A stretch of 39,297 nt of DNA from an uncultured bacterium (GCA_903885635.1 CAISJE010000078.1:1-39297), one strand, 5' to 3'. Shown: positions 24,707 through 32,522, counted from the first letter of the stretch. The notes: generated by a model not told the origin, from the sequence alone. Numbers and translations are program-made.

Positions 24707-25004
24707 AACATTTCCAAAATTTGACGAGCATTTAAAAGACAGATTGAAAGATTCTGTTTATGCTAAGTTATGGGTTGAAAGTCTGTTAGAAGAATATTCT
24801 CAAACAAAAGATATTAATACCTTGATTTATGATTTAAAACCATTAATTGAAACGTCTTATACCATTTGTGGTTTTGCCAAAAAAATCGGAGTACACCGCA
24901 TTACATTATATAAAATATTTTCAAGAAAAATGTTGCCGAGCCTTGAGATATTAAACAAAATGTTTAGCGGTTTAGGCTATAATTTATTGTTGAAAATTTC
25001 TTAA
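24684..25004 (+). CDS. helix-turn-helix antitoxin (HigA-like)
   Basis: 106 aa from the ATG at 24684, which has AAGGA about 8 nt upstream; an in-frame ATG at 24663 has no such site. The N-terminus FPKFDEHLKDRLKD resembles the toxin-binding arm of addiction-module antidotes. Residues 61-95 (FAKKIGVHRITLYKIFS then LPSLEILNKMFSGLGY) form a lambda-repressor-like HTH, which normally binds the operon promoter for autoregulation. It overlaps the toxin gene, so translation may be coupled, but it also has its own ribosome-binding site. Confidence 0.85.
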   Translation: MNTKKKNETFPKFDEHLKDRLKDSVYAKLWVESLLEEYSQTKDINTLIYDLKPLIETSYTICGFAKKIGVHRITLYKIFSRKMLPSLEILNKMFSGLGYNLLLKIS

Positions 25005-25055
25005 ATTCCCTTTGATTGTTCATGCTATAATCTTGAAATAGAAACGGAGGAAGTT

Positions 25056-25454
25056 ATGAAAGAAAAAGCAGTTAATTATTATAAACAGGGATATTCATGC
25101 TCGGAGAGCGTTGTACAGGCGGCAGTAGATAAAAATTTGTGCGACAAGAGTTTACTCGCAGTGGCGACAGTGTTTTCTGGCGGAATGTCATCAGGTTGCA
25201 TCTGCGGAGCGGTTGCAGGGGCACAAATGGTTTTAGGTGCAAATTTCGGCAAAAACAATGATTGTTCAAACGAAGAAACAGCACGTGCAAAAGCAAAAGA
25301 ATTTATTGAGGGGTTTAAAATGAAACGCAAAGCCACATGTTGCAAGGTTTTATCAGCAGGCTATGATTTTCAGAGTGCAGAAAGAAAACAAAATTGTGCT
25401 TTATTGGTTGAAGAATGTAGCGAAATTTTAGAAAACTTAGTCGGAAAAAACTAA
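25056..25454 (+). CDS. C_GCAxxG_C_C family redox protein
   Basis: 132 aa. The arrangement YSCSESV (Cys15), GCICGAVAGA (Cys48, Cys50), CSNEE (Cys70), TCC (Cys95-96), Cys114 and Cys121 matches the family named for its C, GCAxxG, C, C pattern, thought to bind metal or act in redox chemistry. The central motif here is GCICGAVAG. TATAAT (25026-25031) and GGAGG 5 nt before the ATG give a standard start. First of four tightly packed genes; its stop overlaps the crcB start (TAATG). Confidence 0.8.
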   Translation: MKEKAVNYYKQGYSCSESVVQAAVDKNLCDKSLLAVATVFSGGMSSGCICGAVAGAQMVLGANFGKNNDCSNEETARAKAKEFIEGFKMKRKATCCKVLSAGYDFQSAERKQNCALLVEECSEILENLVGKN

Positions 25455-25825
25455 TGTTAAATATTCTTGCAATATTTTTTGGCGGTGGGCTTGGCTCGTT
25501 GAGCCGTTACGGAATTGCTGTTTTGCTAAAGGCTTACAGCATGGATTTTCCGTTTGCAACACTCAGTGTAAATATTATAGGAAGCTTAATCTTAGGGTTT
25601 GCGGTGGCTTTATTTTGGAATAAAGCACCAATGCACAATACGTTAAAACTCGCTATAACCGTCGGGTTTTGCGGTGGGCTGACAACTTTTAGCACTTTTT
25701 CGTGGGAAACATTCGACTTAATCAAAAATGGAGAATTTTTGTTAGCCTTGCTTTATACTGTTATAAGCGTTATTGTTTGTTTGTTAGCGATAAGTTTAGG
25801 AGCATTTTTGTCAAAATATGTATAA
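25454..25825 (+). CDS. crcB: fluoride channel CrcB/Fluc
   Basis: 123 aa with four transmembrane helices. The GGGLGSLSRYG (10-20, Arg18), SVNIIGSLILGF (38-49, Asn40) and GFCGGLTTFSTFS (71-83, the Phe-box and Na-binding break) motifs are characteristic of Fluc dual-topology fluoride channels. It exports F- to protect the cell. There is no fluoride riboswitch signature in the short 25005-25055 gap. It starts within the previous gene's stop codon and overlaps the next gene by 8 bp, so translation is probably coupled. Confidence 0.92.
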   Translation: MLNILAIFFGGGLGSLSRYGIAVLLKAYSMDFPFATLSVNIIGSLILGFAVALFWNKAPMHNTLKLAITVGFCGGLTTFSTFSWETFDLIKNGEFLLALLYTVISVIVCLLAISLGAFLSKYV

Positions 25826-26750
25826 ACAATCGTTTAAAAAAAGAGTTTTATTTGTCGGTGTTCCTGATATGGCGTATGTTTGTCTTGATGGATTGCATAT
25901 GTCGGGGGTCAATATTGTTGGGGTATTGGGGGCAAAAAAAGAACATCCGACCTACGACTCTTTCAAACAATTCGCTCAATTACGTAAGCTTAATTTTATT
26001 GATTATGAAACATTAGACGACACTTTTTTTATAAATAAAATTAGGAATTTGCAGGCTGATATTGCTGTTGTTTGTTCTTTTAACCATAAAATTCCGCAAA
26101 TTTTTCTTGATTCGGTTAAAGACGGGTTTATAAATGTTCACCCCTCGCTTTTGCCAAAATACAGGGGCGCAAATCCTTATTCTGCGGTGATTATTAACGA
26201 TGAAAAAGAAACCGGTGTTACTTTACATTTTATGGACGAAAACTTTGATACGGGAGATATAATTTCTCAAAAAAAAATAGCCATATCTAAAATCGAAACC
26301 ATGGGAACTTTATTCAATCGGTTAAACATGCTTGCTTTTAACATGCTTTTAGAAACATTAAAACAATATGAAGTAAGTGAATTAAAAGGAAAGAAACAAC
26401 CTGAAGGAATATTTATAAAAGGTAAAGTGATTAACGAAGATTTATCACTTATTGATTACGAAAAAACGGCAAAGGAAATAGAGCGTTTTATTCGAGCTTT
26501 AAACCCGTTTTTTATTGCCACAACTGAGTTTAGAGATAATATTGTGAAAATTTTTGCGGCAGAAACAACCAATGAAAAATCAAAAGAAGACACAGGAACA
26601 ATTGTAAAAATTGACAACGATAAATTCTACATCACGACAAAAGACGGACTGCTGGCTCCGACTGTTTTACAGTTCGGAAGCTTTTTTGTGGGAACTCCAA
26701 AAGATTTTATAAATATTTTAAACCCCCAAATAGGAGAAAAATTTGTATGA
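25818..26750 (+). CDS. formyltransferase, methionyl-tRNA formyltransferase-like
   Basis: 310 aa. The N-terminal formyltransferase fold has the catalytic triad Asn106, His108 (NVHPSLLPKYRG) and Asp144 (FDTGDII), with VTLHFMDENFDTGD typical of 10-formyltetrahydrofolate-dependent enzymes. A C-terminal beta-rich domain (about 200-310) resembles Formyl_trans_C of Fmt and ArnA. Its start (RVLFVGVPDMAYVCLDGL) departs from the usual Fmt FMGTPDFA signature, so it may be a paralogue acting on another amine (sugar or antibiotic type) rather than Met-tRNA. It overlaps crcB by 8 bp and the next gene by 4 bp (ATGA). Confidence 0.78.
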   Translation: MYKQSFKKRVLFVGVPDMAYVCLDGLHMSGVNIVGVLGAKKEHPTYDSFKQFAQLRKLNFIDYETLDDTFFINKIRNLQADIAVVCSFNHKIPQIFLDSVKDGFINVHPSLLPKYRGANPYSAVIINDEKETGVTLHFMDENFDTGDIISQKKIAISKIETMGTLFNRLNMLAFNMLLETLKQYEVSELKGKKQPEGIFIKGKVINEDLSLIDYEKTAKEIERFIRALNPFFIATTEFRDNIVKIFAAETTNEKSKEDTGTIVKIDNDKFYITTKDGLLAPTVLQFGSFFVGTPKDFINILNPQIGEKFV

Positions 26751-27580
26751 TAGATAAACTTAATTTTTTAACTGCCGGAATTCCTTTAAGAACTGAACCC
26801 AAAGATTACAAAAATGCTTTTAGGGTTTTAGAGGAAATGAAACTTGACGGCATTGAGTTGGAATTTGTCCATGGGGTTCGAATGTCTGAAAATTCTCAAG
26901 AAGTTGTTAAGACAATTTCTAAAGAAAAAAATATGATTGTTACAGCCCACGGACCATATTACATCAATTTAAATTCAAAAGAACAGGAAAAAATTGACGC
27001 AAGTGTGGTAAGAATTATTGACACTGCGCTTATGGCGGATAAAGTCGGGGCTTATAGCATAACGTACCATGCGGCATTTTACATGGGGAACGACAAAAAA
27101 ATCGTATTTGACAGAGTAAGCAAACAAACTGAACGGATAATTGATATCGTTGAAAAAGAAAGTTTAAAAGTCTGGATACGTCCGGAGACAACGGGTAAAG
27201 TCACTCAATGGGGTGATTTAGACGAAATAATTGCTCTTTCAAAAGAATTTAAACAAGTCTTACCTTGCGTGGATTTCTCGCATCTACATGCCAGAAGTGG
27301 AGGCGGATTTAATACTTACGATGATTTTTGTAATATTTTAGACAAAATAGGTTCGCAAATCGGACAATATGCACTTGATAATTTTCACGGGCATTTAGCA
27401 GGGATTGCTTATTCCGACAAAGGTGAAAAAAATCACCTGGAACTTGAAAACTCGGATATGAATTATAAGGATTTGCTCAAGGCTTTGAAAGAATTTGATG
27501 TAAAAGGCGCATTGGTGTGTGAAAGTCCAAATATTGAGGCAGATTGTAAATTAATAAAAGATTTTTACTTGAATATTTAA
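26747..27580 (+). CDS. AP endonuclease family 2 (endonuclease IV-like) TIM barrel
   Basis: 277 aa. Candidate metal ligands in endonuclease IV order: His68 (TAHGPYYINL), His108 (TYHAAFYMG), Glu147 (RPETTGK), Asp176 and His179 (VDFSHLHAR), His214/His216 (NFHGH), His230 and Glu259 (CESPNIE). These fit a zinc-dependent AP endonuclease that incises at abasic sites. The protein is closer in style to the archaeal-like Nfo variants than to E. coli Nfo; a sugar isomerase-like role within the same fold cannot be excluded. It ends 3 nt before the convergent small membrane protein gene. Confidence 0.8.
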   Translation: MIDKLNFLTAGIPLRTEPKDYKNAFRVLEEMKLDGIELEFVHGVRMSENSQEVVKTISKEKNMIVTAHGPYYINLNSKEQEKIDASVVRIIDTALMADKVGAYSITYHAAFYMGNDKKIVFDRVSKQTERIIDIVEKESLKVWIRPETTGKVTQWGDLDEIIALSKEFKQVLPCVDFSHLHARSGGGFNTYDDFCNILDKIGSQIGQYALDNFHGHLAGIAYSDKGEKNHLELENSDMNYKDLLKALKEFDVKGALVCESPNIEADCKLIKDFYLNI

Positions 27581-27583
27581 AAC

Positions 27584-27784
27584 TTATTTATCTAAAGATT
27601 CTTGTTGCTCTTGTTGCATTTGGCGTGCCTGATTTACCTGCCTGATTGCCTCGTTTTGAACTTGATTGACTTCGTTTATTGTCTTTTTATCAACACCGGT
27701 TGGAGATTTTGGATTAAAATGAGCGAGTGGGTTAATCATCCAAATCACAATTGCAATAATTATTACTATTAAAAAATTTAACAT
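27584..27784 (-). CDS. small membrane protein, 66 aa, downstream of proS
   Basis: One N-terminal transmembrane helix (residues 2-20, LNFLIVIIIAIVIWMINPL) followed by a Gln/Asn-rich coiled-coil tail (VNQVQNEAIRQVNQARQMQQ). Its ATG overlaps the last 7 nt of proS, so it is probably co-translated with it. No family recognised. No homologous function can be claimed. Confidence 0.7.
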   Translation of the reverse strand: MLNFLIVIIIAIVIWMINPLAHFNPKSPTGVDKKTINEVNQVQNEAIRQVNQARQMQQEQQESLDK

Positions 27785-29499
27785 GTTAGGTCAACCATTT
27801 GCTTAATTGCTTCATCAGGTGTCAATGTAACCATTTCACCAGTTTTGCGTGTTTTGAACTCAACCAAACCTTCCTGAATGGTTTTTCCAACGGTAATTCT
27901 GTATGGAAACCCTATTAAATCGGCATCCTTGAACTTCACGCCCGCACGTTCGTCCCTGTCGTCAATCACAACCTCAACGCCTTTTGCTAAAAGTTCTGAA
28001 TAAATCTCGTTCGCAACTTTTACCTGAAGCTCGTCTTTAATATTGGCTGGAATAATTATTACCTGATAAGGTGCGATTGAATCAGGCCAAATAATCCCGT
28101 TTTCGTCGTGAAATTTTTCTACAGCGGCAGCGGCTGTTCTTGAAATCCCGATTCCGTAGCAACCCATGACATAAGGTTTTGACTTGCCATCAACATCCGT
28201 AAATACAGCGTTCATCGGTTTTGAATATTTAGTTCCGAGCTTAAAAATATTTCCGACTTCAATCCCTTGCGTAACCTTTAAAGTAGCACCGCAAATCGTA
28301 CAAAAATCATCTTGTTCAACAAGCCTTATATCAAAAAACTCTTTTCTTTCAGGAATATCCACCCCAAAATTCGCTCCCACAAGGTGTTTGTCTGTTTGAT
28401 TACAGCCTACGACAAAGTTTTTCAAGTCTTTTACAGTTTCATCGGCAATAACCCTTACTCCCTGAATTCCCACAGGTCCGATAAAGCCCACTTGTGCGTC
28501 AAACCCTTTTTCAATCATTAATTCCTGAATTTCTCCGGAAGTCGCAATTCTAAGTTCTTTAGCTTTCAGTGCGTTTTTCAATTTTGTTTCTTCGACCGTT
28601 TTATCCGCTCGAATAAGCACTAAAACAGGCTTTTTATCTGCAATGTAAACCAAAGTTTTTAAGATTACGGATGGCGGAACTTTCAAAAATTCAACGAGGT
28701 CGTTAATTGTTTTTGTGTTTTGGGTGTCAATGATTTCAGGTTTGCTGAACCCACCGTCGGTAACGACTTGTGGCAAATTAGAAACGGCATGGTCTGAGTT
28801 TGCTGCATAATCACATTCTTCGCAATAAAAAACATCGTTTTCGCCTGCATCGGTGTCGATTATGACCATAAACTCATGGCTTACGCTACCGCCGATTGCA
28901 CCTGAATCCGATTGAACCATTTTTGTTTCCAATCCACAGCGGTTAAAAATGTTTTTATAAGCCTGTGCCATGCTTTTATATTCTTTGTCAAGCCCTGCTT
29001 CGTCAATATCAAAGCTGTAAGCGTCTTTCATAATGAATTCACGCCCTCTCAAAAGCCCGAAACGAGGTCTGATTTCATCCCTGAACTTTGATTGGATTTG
29101 GTACAAATTGACAGGCATTTGTTTGTAGGATTTTATTCCGTCACGTGCGATTGCGGTAATAACTTCTTCATGCGTTGGTCCAAGGCACATTCCCCTATCG
29201 TGGCGGTCTTTCAAACGCATAAGTTCACGTCCGTAAACCTCCCAGCGTCCTGATTCTTCCCAGAGTTCCTGAGGCTGAACAAAAGGCATCAAAAGCTCTT
29301 GAGCGCCTGCTTTGTCCATTTCTTCTCGGACAATATTTTCAACTTTTCTCAAAACTTTCCACATTAACGGCAAATAATTGTACACGCCGCTCGCTAGTTT
29401 CCTTATATATCCTGCTCTTGCAAGCATTTTATGTGACATTACCTCCGCATCTGATGGAAACTCTCTTAGAGTTTGCACAAAAAGTTTTGACATTTTCAT
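27778..29499 (-). CDS. proS: prolyl-tRNA synthetase (bacterial type with editing insertion)
   Basis: Class II aminoacyl-tRNA synthetase, 573 aa. Motif 1 (ASGVYNYLPLMWKVL...), motif 2 (FRDEIRPRFGLLRGREFIMK split as RDEIRPRFGLLRGREF) and motif 3 (GCYGIGISRTAAAAVE) are visible. The INS editing domain between motifs 2 and 3 (about 220-385) marks the bacterial form, which hydrolyses Ala-tRNA(Pro). The anticodon-binding domain is C-terminal (VEVVIDDRDERAGVKFKDAD). AAAGGA lies 9 nt before the ATG at 29499; Met3 is an alternative. Upstream neighbour gmk is divergent. Confidence 0.96.
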   Translation of the reverse strand: MKMSKLFVQTLREFPSDAEVMSHKMLARAGYIRKLASGVYNYLPLMWKVLRKVENIVREEMDKAGAQELLMPFVQPQELWEESGRWEVYGRELMRLKDRHDRGMCLGPTHEEVITAIARDGIKSYKQMPVNLYQIQSKFRDEIRPRFGLLRGREFIMKDAYSFDIDEAGLDKEYKSMAQAYKNIFNRCGLETKMVQSDSGAIGGSVSHEFMVIIDTDAGENDVFYCEECDYAANSDHAVSNLPQVVTDGGFSKPEIIDTQNTKTINDLVEFLKVPPSVILKTLVYIADKKPVLVLIRADKTVEETKLKNALKAKELRIATSGEIQELMIEKGFDAQVGFIGPVGIQGVRVIADETVKDLKNFVVGCNQTDKHLVGANFGVDIPERKEFFDIRLVEQDDFCTICGATLKVTQGIEVGNIFKLGTKYSKPMNAVFTDVDGKSKPYVMGCYGIGISRTAAAAVEKFHDENGIIWPDSIAPYQVIIIPANIKDELQVKVANEIYSELLAKGVEVVIDDRDERAGVKFKDADLIGFPYRITVGKTIQEGLVEFKTRKTGEMVTLTPDEAIKQMVDLTC

Positions 29500-29591
29500 A
29501 ATCGTTATTCCTTTTATTATTTTTCAAACTTATTTTACCATAAAATCAAAGTAGACTCTTGTTTTTGTCAAATTTGGTGTATAATTTATTT

Positions 29592-30167
29592 ATGCAAAAT
29601 ATGGCTGAACAGAAAAAATTATTTGTAATTTCAGGCTCGTCAGGGGTCGGAAAAGGCACTGTCATTGGCGGTTTCCTAAAAAGAAACCCTGAATTTAAAC
29701 TCTCCATTTCCTACACAACAAGAGAAAAAAGAGAGGGAGAAGTTGAGGGCGTAAATTATTTTTATGTTTCAAAAGAAGAATTTTTAAACAGTGTAAAAAA
29801 TAATGAATTCCTTGAGTGGGCGGAGTTTTCAGGCAACTATTACGGAACAAAAAGAGAATTTGTTCAAAAATGTCTGCGTGAAAATATAAACTTGATTTTA
29901 GAAATAGAAACTCAAGGTGCTTTGCAAGTCAAAGATAAAATGTCCGAATCTGTTTTAATTTTTATAGTTCCGCCGTCTTATCAGGATTTGGAATTTAGGC
30001 TCAGAAACCGCAAAACAGAAAGCGAGGAGGCTATTACCAAACGGCTTGATTTTGTTAAATTTGAGATACAAAACTCCGAACGTTTTGATTACAGAATTGT
30101 GAACGATAAAGTTGAAAATACCATATTTGAATTGGAAAGAATTATAAAGAGCGAAGGAACTTATTGA
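29592..30167 (+). CDS. gmk: guanylate kinase
   Basis: Phosphorylates GMP to GDP. The P-loop GSSGVGKGT (15-23), SYTTREKREGEVEGVNYFYV (GMP-binding region), EWAEFSGNYYGT and the lid-region RLRNRKTESEE are typical. The ATG at 29592 is chosen because TATAAT (29580-29585) ends 6 nt upstream and no Shine-Dalgarno site is present; an in-frame ATG at 29559 would lie upstream of the -10. About 191 aa, close to the family norm. coaBC follows with an overlapping stop/start, as in many bacteria where gmk, rpoZ and coaBC are adjacent; rpoZ is absent here. Confidence 0.95.
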   Translation: MQNMAEQKKLFVISGSSGVGKGTVIGGFLKRNPEFKLSISYTTREKREGEVEGVNYFYVSKEEFLNSVKNNEFLEWAEFSGNYYGTKREFVQKCLRENINLILEIETQGALQVKDKMSESVLIFIVPPSYQDLEFRLRNRKTESEEAITKRLDFVKFEIQNSERFDYRIVNDKVENTIFELERIIKSEGTY

Positions 30168-31345
30168 TGATGCTCAAAGGTAAAAACGTGCTAATCGGTA
30201 TAACCGCAGGGATTGCAGCTTATAAAGTTTGTGATTTAATTCGTTTGTATAAACGTAACGGAGCGAATGTCAAGGTTATTGCCACCGAAAATTCGCTTAA
30301 TTTTGTGACAAAATTAACCTTGCAGACCCTAAGCCAAAACCCAGTAGCGATTGAACAGTTTGATGTTGAGGACTTTAAGCCTGAACATATTTCGCTTGCC
30401 GATGAGGCGGATATTTTTGTCATCGCACCTATAGGTGCGAATACGATTTCAAAGCTGGCAACAGGCATTTGCGATAATTTATTAACCTCCGTCGCCTGTG
30501 CTTTTAAAAACCCGATAATCCTCGCTCCTGCAATGAATTGCAATATGTGGGAGAATAAAATTATTCAAAATAATTTGGAGAAATTAAAAGAATTGAACTA
30601 TTACGTTCTTGAGCCGGAAGAAGGATTTTTAGCCTGCGGATACAACGGTAACGGGCGTTTGTGCTCAATCGAAAAGATTTTTGATACCTCGGTTGAAATT
30701 TTAAACACTAAAAAAAAACTTTTAAATAAAAAAATAGTTATAACTGCAGGCGGAACAAAAGAAAAAATCGATACAGTAAGATTTATTTCTAATTTTTCCT
30801 CCGGAAAAATGGGGATAGCACTCGCTGACGAGGCTCATAAGCTTGGTGCAGAGGTTGTTTTGATTTCTACAGTAGAAGCTCAAAAACCTTACAGAATTGA
30901 ATATGTTCAATCAGCAATCGAAATGCAAAAAGCCGTCGAAAACGAATTTAAAACTGCCGATTGTTTAATCATGGCGGCTGCCGTAGCCGATTATCGGGCA
31001 AAAGAAATTGCCGATACCAAAATAAAAAAAACTTCTGCAGACGAAATATCCATCAATTTGATTAAAAATCCCGATATCCTGAAAGAAATTTCTGCCAACA
31101 GAGTTCAAGAACAACTGGTAGTAGGATTTTGTGCAGAAAGTGAAAATGTTCTGGAATTTGCGAAAGAAAAAATTCAAAAAAAAGGCTGTGATTTTTTAAT
31201 CGCAAATGATGTATCTCGTTCAGATATAGGGTTTTCAAGTGATTATAACGAAATTTATATAATAGATAAGAAATTAAACGTTGAAAAAATAGAACGTGCA
31301 CCAAAAACAATAATCGCAAAAAAAATTCTTCAAGAAATATTTTGA
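30167..31345 (+). CDS. coaBC: bifunctional phosphopantothenoylcysteine decarboxylase / synthetase
   Basis: Coenzyme A biosynthesis: CoaB ligates cysteine to 4'-phosphopantothenate, CoaC decarboxylates the product. CoaC half: GITAGIAAYKVCDLIR, the HISLADEADIFVIAPIGANT stretch with the catalytic His, PAMNCNMW, and GFLACGYNGNGRL with the active-site Cys. CoaB half from about residue 190: TAGGTKEKIDTVRFISNFSS, ALADEAHKLGA, AAAVADYRAKE. The ATG at 30167 (TGATG overlap with the gmk stop) has AAGGA 8 nt upstream; a TTG at 30164 is in frame but unnecessary. Confidence 0.95.
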   Translation: MMLKGKNVLIGITAGIAAYKVCDLIRLYKRNGANVKVIATENSLNFVTKLTLQTLSQNPVAIEQFDVEDFKPEHISLADEADIFVIAPIGANTISKLATGICDNLLTSVACAFKNPIILAPAMNCNMWENKIIQNNLEKLKELNYYVLEPEEGFLACGYNGNGRLCSIEKIFDTSVEILNTKKKLLNKKIVITAGGTKEKIDTVRFISNFSSGKMGIALADEAHKLGAEVVLISTVEAQKPYRIEYVQSAIEMQKAVENEFKTADCLIMAAAVADYRAKEIADTKIKKTSADEISINLIKNPDILKEISANRVQEQLVVGFCAESENVLEFAKEKIQKKGCDFLIANDVSRSDIGFSSDYNEIYIIDKKLNVEKIERAPKTIIAKKILQEIF

Positions 31346-31360
31346 GTCACAAAATCAGTA

Positions 31361-31537
31361 TTAAAATAAATCATACAATTCATTGGCGGTGCTGTGCAAT
31401 ATTTCGCTGAATTCTACTAAACGGGCAATTTCTTTAGAAGTTTCCATAAAATTATCGCAATATCCGCACAAAACTGCCGTCAGGCTATCAAGCCTGAGTG
31501 TTATATCTGAAAGCTGTTTCATTGTTTCTTCGTCCAT
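31361..31537 (-). CDS. 58-aa helical protein, function unknown
   Basis: A short gene supported by a GAGG site 7 nt before the ATG and an intact frame: MDEETMKQLSDITLRLDSLT at the N-terminus, a CGYC pair near the middle and ELYDLF at the C-terminus. It is predicted helical, with an amphipathic heptad-like pattern. It ends 15 nt from the convergent coaBC and is divergent from a 51-aa ribbon-helix-helix gene. No family recognised. Confidence 0.6.
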   Translation of the reverse strand: MDEETMKQLSDITLRLDSLTAVLCGYCDNFMETSKEIARLVEFSEILHSTANELYDLF

Positions 31538-31555
31538 TATTTAACCTCGCTGTAT

Positions 31556-31586
31556 AAATAGTTTACCAACTAATGATAAACTATTT
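31556..31586. promoter_or_regulatory. inverted repeat between the divergent 58-aa and RHH genes
   Basis: AAATAGTTTA (31556-31565) pairs with TAAACTATTT (31577-31586), loop 11 nt. Its position between divergent genes, one encoding a probable ribbon-helix-helix protein, makes it a candidate operator. Confidence 0.45.
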
Positions 31587-31657
31587 GCAATTGAAATTAT
31601 ATAAAATATAGGGTAAGATTTACATAAGTTTATAATGTATTGATAAGGGGTATGTAA

Positions 31658-31813
31658 ATGACGATAAGAGATGAAAATCAGAGATTTGTGATGATAATAG
31701 AAAAAAAGATTTTTGAGCAATTCAAAATACTGGCTCAAGAGGAAAAACGTTCCGCAAGTAATTTTGCAGCAAAGATATTGACAGATTATGTTGAAAAAAA
31801 TAAGGCGTTGTGA
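31658..31813 (+). CDS. 51-aa ribbon-helix-helix-like DNA-binding protein
   Basis: A short frame with AAGGGG 7-8 nt before the ATG and TATAAT (31631-31636) upstream. The sequence QRFVMIIEKKIFEQFKILAQ, EEKRSASNFAAKILTDYVEK has the Arc/MetJ/CopG layout: a beta-strand with alternating hydrophobics, helix A, a turn with S-x-S, helix B. It is probably an autoregulatory repressor. It ends 7 nt before nif3, so it may control that gene as well as itself. No toxin partner is seen. Confidence 0.65.
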   Translation: MTIRDENQRFVMIIEKKIFEQFKILAQEEKRSASNFAAKILTDYVEKNKAL

Positions 31814-31820
31814 AAAATAA

Positions 31821-32522
31821 ATGAATATAAAAAAAATCACCGACATAATCGAAAATTTTGCACCGCTTGAATTGCAGGAGTCTTGGGATTGTTCTGGCTT
31901 TTTGGTGGATTTGGGCGAAAAAGACGTAAATAAAATTCTTCTTTGCCTTAGTGTTACGGAAAAAATTGTCAATCAGGCGGTGGAAAATAATTGCGATATG
32001 ATAATCGCTCATCATCCTTTGTTTAGCATGCCTGTGGCGTTTAATAAAGGGATTTCGATTTATTCTGCTCATACGAATTTAGATAAAGCTGAAGGTGGAA
32101 CAACCGACACGTTAATCGAGTTACTTGGTTTTGGTAAGGCGCAAAAAATCGGAGATTTTTTGCGCCTTACCGACTTACAGGCAGAAATAACATTGAACAG
32201 TTTTATTCAACTTTTAAAAGAAAAACTTAACCTTCAACATATTCGTGTCGTAAATAATTTCGACAAACAAAAAGTCAAAAAAATAGCTTTTTGTGCTGGA
32301 AGCGGGGCGGACTTTTTAAGTGAAGCCCAAAGCGTAAATGCCGACATCATTGTAACGGGAGATGTAAAGTATCATTGCGCATTAGATAGTGATGTTATAA
32401 TAATAGATATAGGGCATTTTGAAAGCGAATATCCTGTTTTAGTAAAAATTGAAAAGTTATTACAACCATTAAATTTAGAGGTGTTGATTGCGGATGAAAA
32501 AAGTCCTTTTATTATTTATTAG
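31821..32522 (+). CDS. NIF3/YbgI family dinuclear metal protein
   Basis: 233 aa, slightly shorter than the usual 250. Metal-binding motifs: AHHPLF (His64, His65), SAHTNLD (His84, Asp88) and GHFESE near the C-terminus. The family forms a toroidal hexamer with two metals per subunit. It has been linked to GTP cyclohydrolase I type 2 activity, but its true role is unsettled. It directly follows the RHH gene (7-nt gap) and overlaps the secreted-protein gene by 29 bp. A perfect 18-bp inverted repeat lies inside the coding region. Confidence 0.9.
   Translation: MNIKKITDIIENFAPLELQESWDCSGFLVDLGEKDVNKILLCLSVTEKIVNQAVENNCDMIIAHHPLFSMPVAFNKGISIYSAHTNLDKAEGGTTDTLIELLGFGKAQKIGDFLRLTDLQAEITLNSFIQLLKEKLNLQHIRVVNNFDKQKVKKIAFCAGSGADFLSEAQSVNADIIVTGDVKYHCALDSDVIIIDIGHFESEYPVLVKIEKLLQPLNLEVLIADEKSPFIIY
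32133..32171 (+). repeat. 18-bp perfect hairpin inside nif3
   Basis: GGTAAGGCGCAAAAAATC (32133-32150), loop GGA, and GATTTTTTGCGCCTTACC (32154-32171). It encodes GKAQKIGDFLRLT in frame. A by-eye alignment with E. coli YbgI needs no insertion here, so it does not look like an inserted coding palindrome. Confidence 0.85.

Noticed and set aside
25005-25055. Fluoride riboswitch ahead of crcB
   Set aside because: The gap is only 51 nt, contains a promoter and ribosome-binding site, and shows no crcB-motif pseudoknot.
31541-32072. Open frames of 143 and 116 codons on the minus strand
   Set aside because: They are antisense to the RHH gene and nif3, whose protein matches are convincing.
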